Below are positions 7,489-9,060 of a DNA stretch of 9,060 bases, in pieces. Both the position numbers and the translations under genes were made by a program. The stretch is taken from assembly GCA_003557605.1 (NCBI GenBank), contig PWNW01000379.1, positions 1-9,060 of the forward strand. Direction: 5' to 3'. The stretch is from Spirochaetaceae bacterium (GTDB lineage Bacteria; Spirochaetota; Spirochaetia; PWKH01). Below the pieces are notes generated by a model. It had not been told where the DNA came from and ran no database searches. It saw nothing but the letters and a program-made list of their open reading frames with translations. Numbering within the stretch: position 1 is the first letter of the stretch; every line of letters starts with the position of its first letter.

Positions 7489-7779
7489 TTATTCTATGGT
7501 AATTATCAGGTCGGGAAATCTTCGTGTAAACTGTTCCTCCAGCTCTCTCATGATGGACCGCTGCACCGTGGCAGTAATAATTCCGCATAACATGCAGGTT
7601 CTTCTCGGGGAGGTAAAACTTGTCTTCACGATTATTCTGCTGTAGTTCTTGCTGTATGTCACCCGTTTGACCAGCCCAAGGTCCTTTACCGAAAGATCTG
7701 ATTCCGGTTCCCCTACAGTCTCAAGAATCTGGTCTATGGCTTGGATCATCTCTGGGCCCATGGCATCACTTTGTTCCAT
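7489..7779 (-). CDS. Small MIP18/DUF59-like protein, putative Fe-S or metal cluster assembly factor
   Basis: A 96-residue soluble protein. It resembles the MIP18/DUF59 fold: an N-terminal helix (11-22), the hallmark SVKDLGLV (30-37), a beta hairpin (YSRIIVKTSF), a TSP turn followed by CMLC (62-65), a long helix (about 66-84) and a final strand LIITIE. Family members act in cytosolic iron-sulfur cluster assembly (SufT, MIP18/CIA2) or sit in front of Mrp/ApbC ATPases. The usual DPE before the SIVDLGLV motif is degenerate here (GEPESD), and a CxxC replaces the common CP, so the assignment is moderate. The start has AAAAGGGG 6 nt upstream (7786-7793) inside the preceding gene, which it overlaps by 14 nt. 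A second ATG at 7761 is possible but has less support. Its position between an ArsA-like ATPase and the helicase suggests a role in maturing or loading a partner, by inference only. Confidence 0.6.
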   Translation of the reverse strand: MEQSDAMGPEMIQAIDQILETVGEPESDLSVKDLGLVKRVTYSKNYSRIIVKTSFTSPRRTCMLCGIITATVQRSIMRELEEQFTRRFPDLIITIE

Positions 7780-8422
7780 TGCTGACCCCTTTTGCGATGA
7801 TGAATGAAGGCAGGGCTTGGGAGATATGTTTCAGTACCGCCCCAGTCTGACCCTTCACCGGTTTCATATACACAAAAAACACCTTGGTATCAGGATAGCA
7901 GCAGAAATGCATCAAGTGGTCAGGCTGGTCGAGTGTAGAGAGCAGCTTTTTCAGAGGTCCCTTTACAGAAACCTCTTTCGTAAGAAGAATGTACTCTCTG
8001 CCTTTTTGAACCAGGGTTTCCTTCTCCATGGCTTCGGCACCGGCAATCGAGGTACGCATCCTCCGAAAGTAGTCTTTTCTGATCAGATGCCCCTCCCCCA
8101 TGAGCTTCTTTGCGGCATAGATATGAAGATAGTATCTGTCATGCCTGGTGATAATCAGAGAAACAGGAAGATAGAGAATCGACTGTCTGGGAAGCAGGGT
8201 AAAGGTGCCCTTGGCCTCCTTTAAAGGCGGCGTCAGAGCAAAGGTGAAGTTGTACCCGATGGTTCCTCCGATGTTTGTATAGCTGGTATGATCCGGTTTC
8301 AGTACATCTTCAGTTTCCCGGGATATCCATCCAGCAATCCACCGGTTCTTTTTTCTTCCCCGAAAATATCCGGCAGTTGAAACTGCAGCAAGAACAATAA
8401 TCAGAAGAATATAATCAGGCAT
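7766..8422 (-). CDS. Uncharacterised protein with N-terminal membrane anchor
   Basis: 218 residues; I do not recognise the family. Residues 4-20 form one hydrophobic segment (YILLIIVLAAVSTAGYF) followed by the positive cluster RGRKKNR. This predicts a single-pass anchor with the remaining 190 or so residues in the cytoplasm by the positive-inside rule. No lipobox or convincing signal-peptidase site is seen. The soluble part is a mix of beta strands and amphipathic helices. Notable stretches are YTNIGGTIGYNF (48-59), TLLPRQSILYLPVSLIITRHD (75-95), and a C-terminal FCCYPDTKVFFVYMKP (173-188). No catalytic motif was identified. The start at 8422 has GAGGAG 5 nt upstream (8428-8433). It lies 18 bp after the ArsA-like gene and overlaps the MIP18-like gene by 14 nt, so it belongs to the same operon. 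It might tether the ATPase or the operon's products to the membrane, which is speculation from order alone. Confidence 0.85.
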   Translation of the reverse strand: MPDYILLIIVLAAVSTAGYFRGRKKNRWIAGWISRETEDVLKPDHTSYTNIGGTIGYNFTFALTPPLKEAKGTFTLLPRQSILYLPVSLIITRHDRYYLHIYAAKKLMGEGHLIRKDYFRRMRTSIAGAEAMEKETLVQKGREYILLTKEVSVKGPLKKLLSTLDQPDHLMHFCCYPDTKVFFVYMKPVKGQTGAVLKHISQALPSFIIAKGVSNGTK

Positions 8423-8441
8423 GATAACTCCTCATGAATGC

Positions 8442-9060
8442 CTAGGAGGAACGGATGTGCTCTAAAAGATCATCAACCCCAACATGTTCAATGTGCTTCG
8501 GAGATGATATCTCCCCTGAAACCTGACCAGTGGTGAACAACGGACATCCAGTGAATTCCTTTACAATCCTTGAAAGATCTGTGGTGCTGCGCACCTTATT
8601 GATGTTAAGACTGTGAATCGGAAGGTCAAGCTTACCAAGCTCTTCACGGATCCGCAGTGTTTCGCTGAACGAAAGGGTATCATCATTGAGGATCACCGTA
8701 AAGTAGCTTTCCTTTGTGAACAGATCATACAGGAGATGAAGACGCTGTGAGATGGAAGAGAGCTTAGTGTACACCTTATCGTCCTCTTTTTTTGAGGTGC
8801 CCTGGGGTGAAAGATTTTCCGGATTCAGCTTCATAATCGTTTGACGCTTTTCCAGAATCTTTTCCCGAAGGGAAGAAAGCTCCTTCACCCACCTGATAGA
8901 TATGGAGGGCATGGCAAGAAACCTCAAGGTCAGGGCTGTCGGAGGAGTGTCAAATATGATTGCATCATAGCTTTCATGGTGCTTCTCATAAATGGATTCA
9001 ATAGCCCAGAGCACGGCAAATTCCTCAGTGCCGGGAGAATACTTCAGGATGTTGAAAAAC
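8442..9060 (-). CDS. ArsA/Get3-like ATPase, N-terminus cut by window edge
   Basis: The frame is open to the right edge, giving 205 visible residues that are the C-terminal part of an ArsA/Get3/TRC40-family P-loop ATPase. The first visible residues, YSPGTEEFAVLWAI, match the conserved PG-x-E-E segment. YDAIIFDTPPTALTLRFLA is the switch II region (DTxPT...LRxL). VILNDDTLSFSETLRIREEL followed by NINKV matches the conserved segment that senses nucleotide near the C-terminus. Between them lies a charged, probably helical insertion (EKILEKRQTIMKLNPENLS and onward), where Get3 proteins carry their client-binding helices. The Walker A motif lies beyond the window and cannot be checked. Known members insert tail-anchored proteins or power arsenite efflux. 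No arsR, arsB or arsD lies downstream, so an arsenic role is not suggested. It is the most upstream visible gene of the operon ending in the helicase pair. Confidence 0.88.
   Translation of the reverse strand, partial: FFNILKYSPGTEEFAVLWAIESIYEKHHESYDAIIFDTPPTALTLRFLAMPSISIRWVKELSSLREKILEKRQTIMKLNPENLSPQGTSKKEDDKVYTKLSSISQRLHLLYDLFTKESYFTVILNDDTLSFSETLRIREELGKLDLPIHSLNINKVRSTTDLSRIVKEFTGCPLFTTGQVSGEISSPKHIEHVGVDDLLEHIRSS

Noticed and set aside
7817..8224. 135-codon open frame on plus
   Set aside because: Antisense to the membrane-anchored protein gene, whose minus-strand start, ribosome-binding site and operon spacing are all convincing.
8442..9060. Arsenic-resistance operon
   Set aside because: The ArsA-like ATPase has no arsenic genes downstream within the window, and its neighbours are a membrane protein, a MIP18-like factor and helicase genes.

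Overview
The window is a compact, almost wholly coding stretch of a bacterial chromosome with roughly balanced GC. A spirochaete is the most likely source. This is inferred from three things seen together: a fused AroD-AroE shikimate enzyme, a bacterial XPB-type helicase next to a helicase-associated partner protein, and an ArsA/Get3-like ATPase in the same operon. No rRNA, tRNA, CRISPR array, insertion sequence or phage gene was seen.

Layout. On the minus strand, 1-2308 holds an ABC-F translational ATPase followed by a Maf-type nucleotide pyrophosphatase. The two are coupled by an ATGA overlap, and maf runs off the left edge. A 92-bp divergent spacer (2309-2400) separates this pair from aroDE (2401-3855, plus strand), a bifunctional 3-dehydroquinate dehydratase/shikimate dehydrogenase. 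aroDE converges on, and overlaps by 47 bp, the last gene of a five-gene minus-strand operon that fills 3809-9060.

In transcription order that operon encodes an ArsA/Get3-like P-loop ATPase (N-terminus outside the window), an unrecognised 218-residue protein with an N-terminal membrane anchor, a small MIP18/DUF59-like protein with a CxxC motif, an XPB-family DEVH helicase, and a 652-residue helicase-associated protein. The last has an XPB N-terminal-type domain and a WYL-like C-terminus. The genes overlap or lie close together (18-bp gap, 14-bp overlap, 52-bp gap, 8-bp overlap). The only sizeable gap, in front of the helicase, contains an inverted repeat and no Shine-Dalgarno sequence.

How the genes may work together. 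The helicase and its partner almost certainly form a DNA-processing pair, judged from shared domain type and translational coupling. The link to an ArsA-like ATPase, a membrane-anchored protein and a putative Fe-S or metal assembly factor is the least explained and most interesting part of the window. The left-hand genes (ABC-F, maf, aroDE) look like ordinary housekeeping genes.
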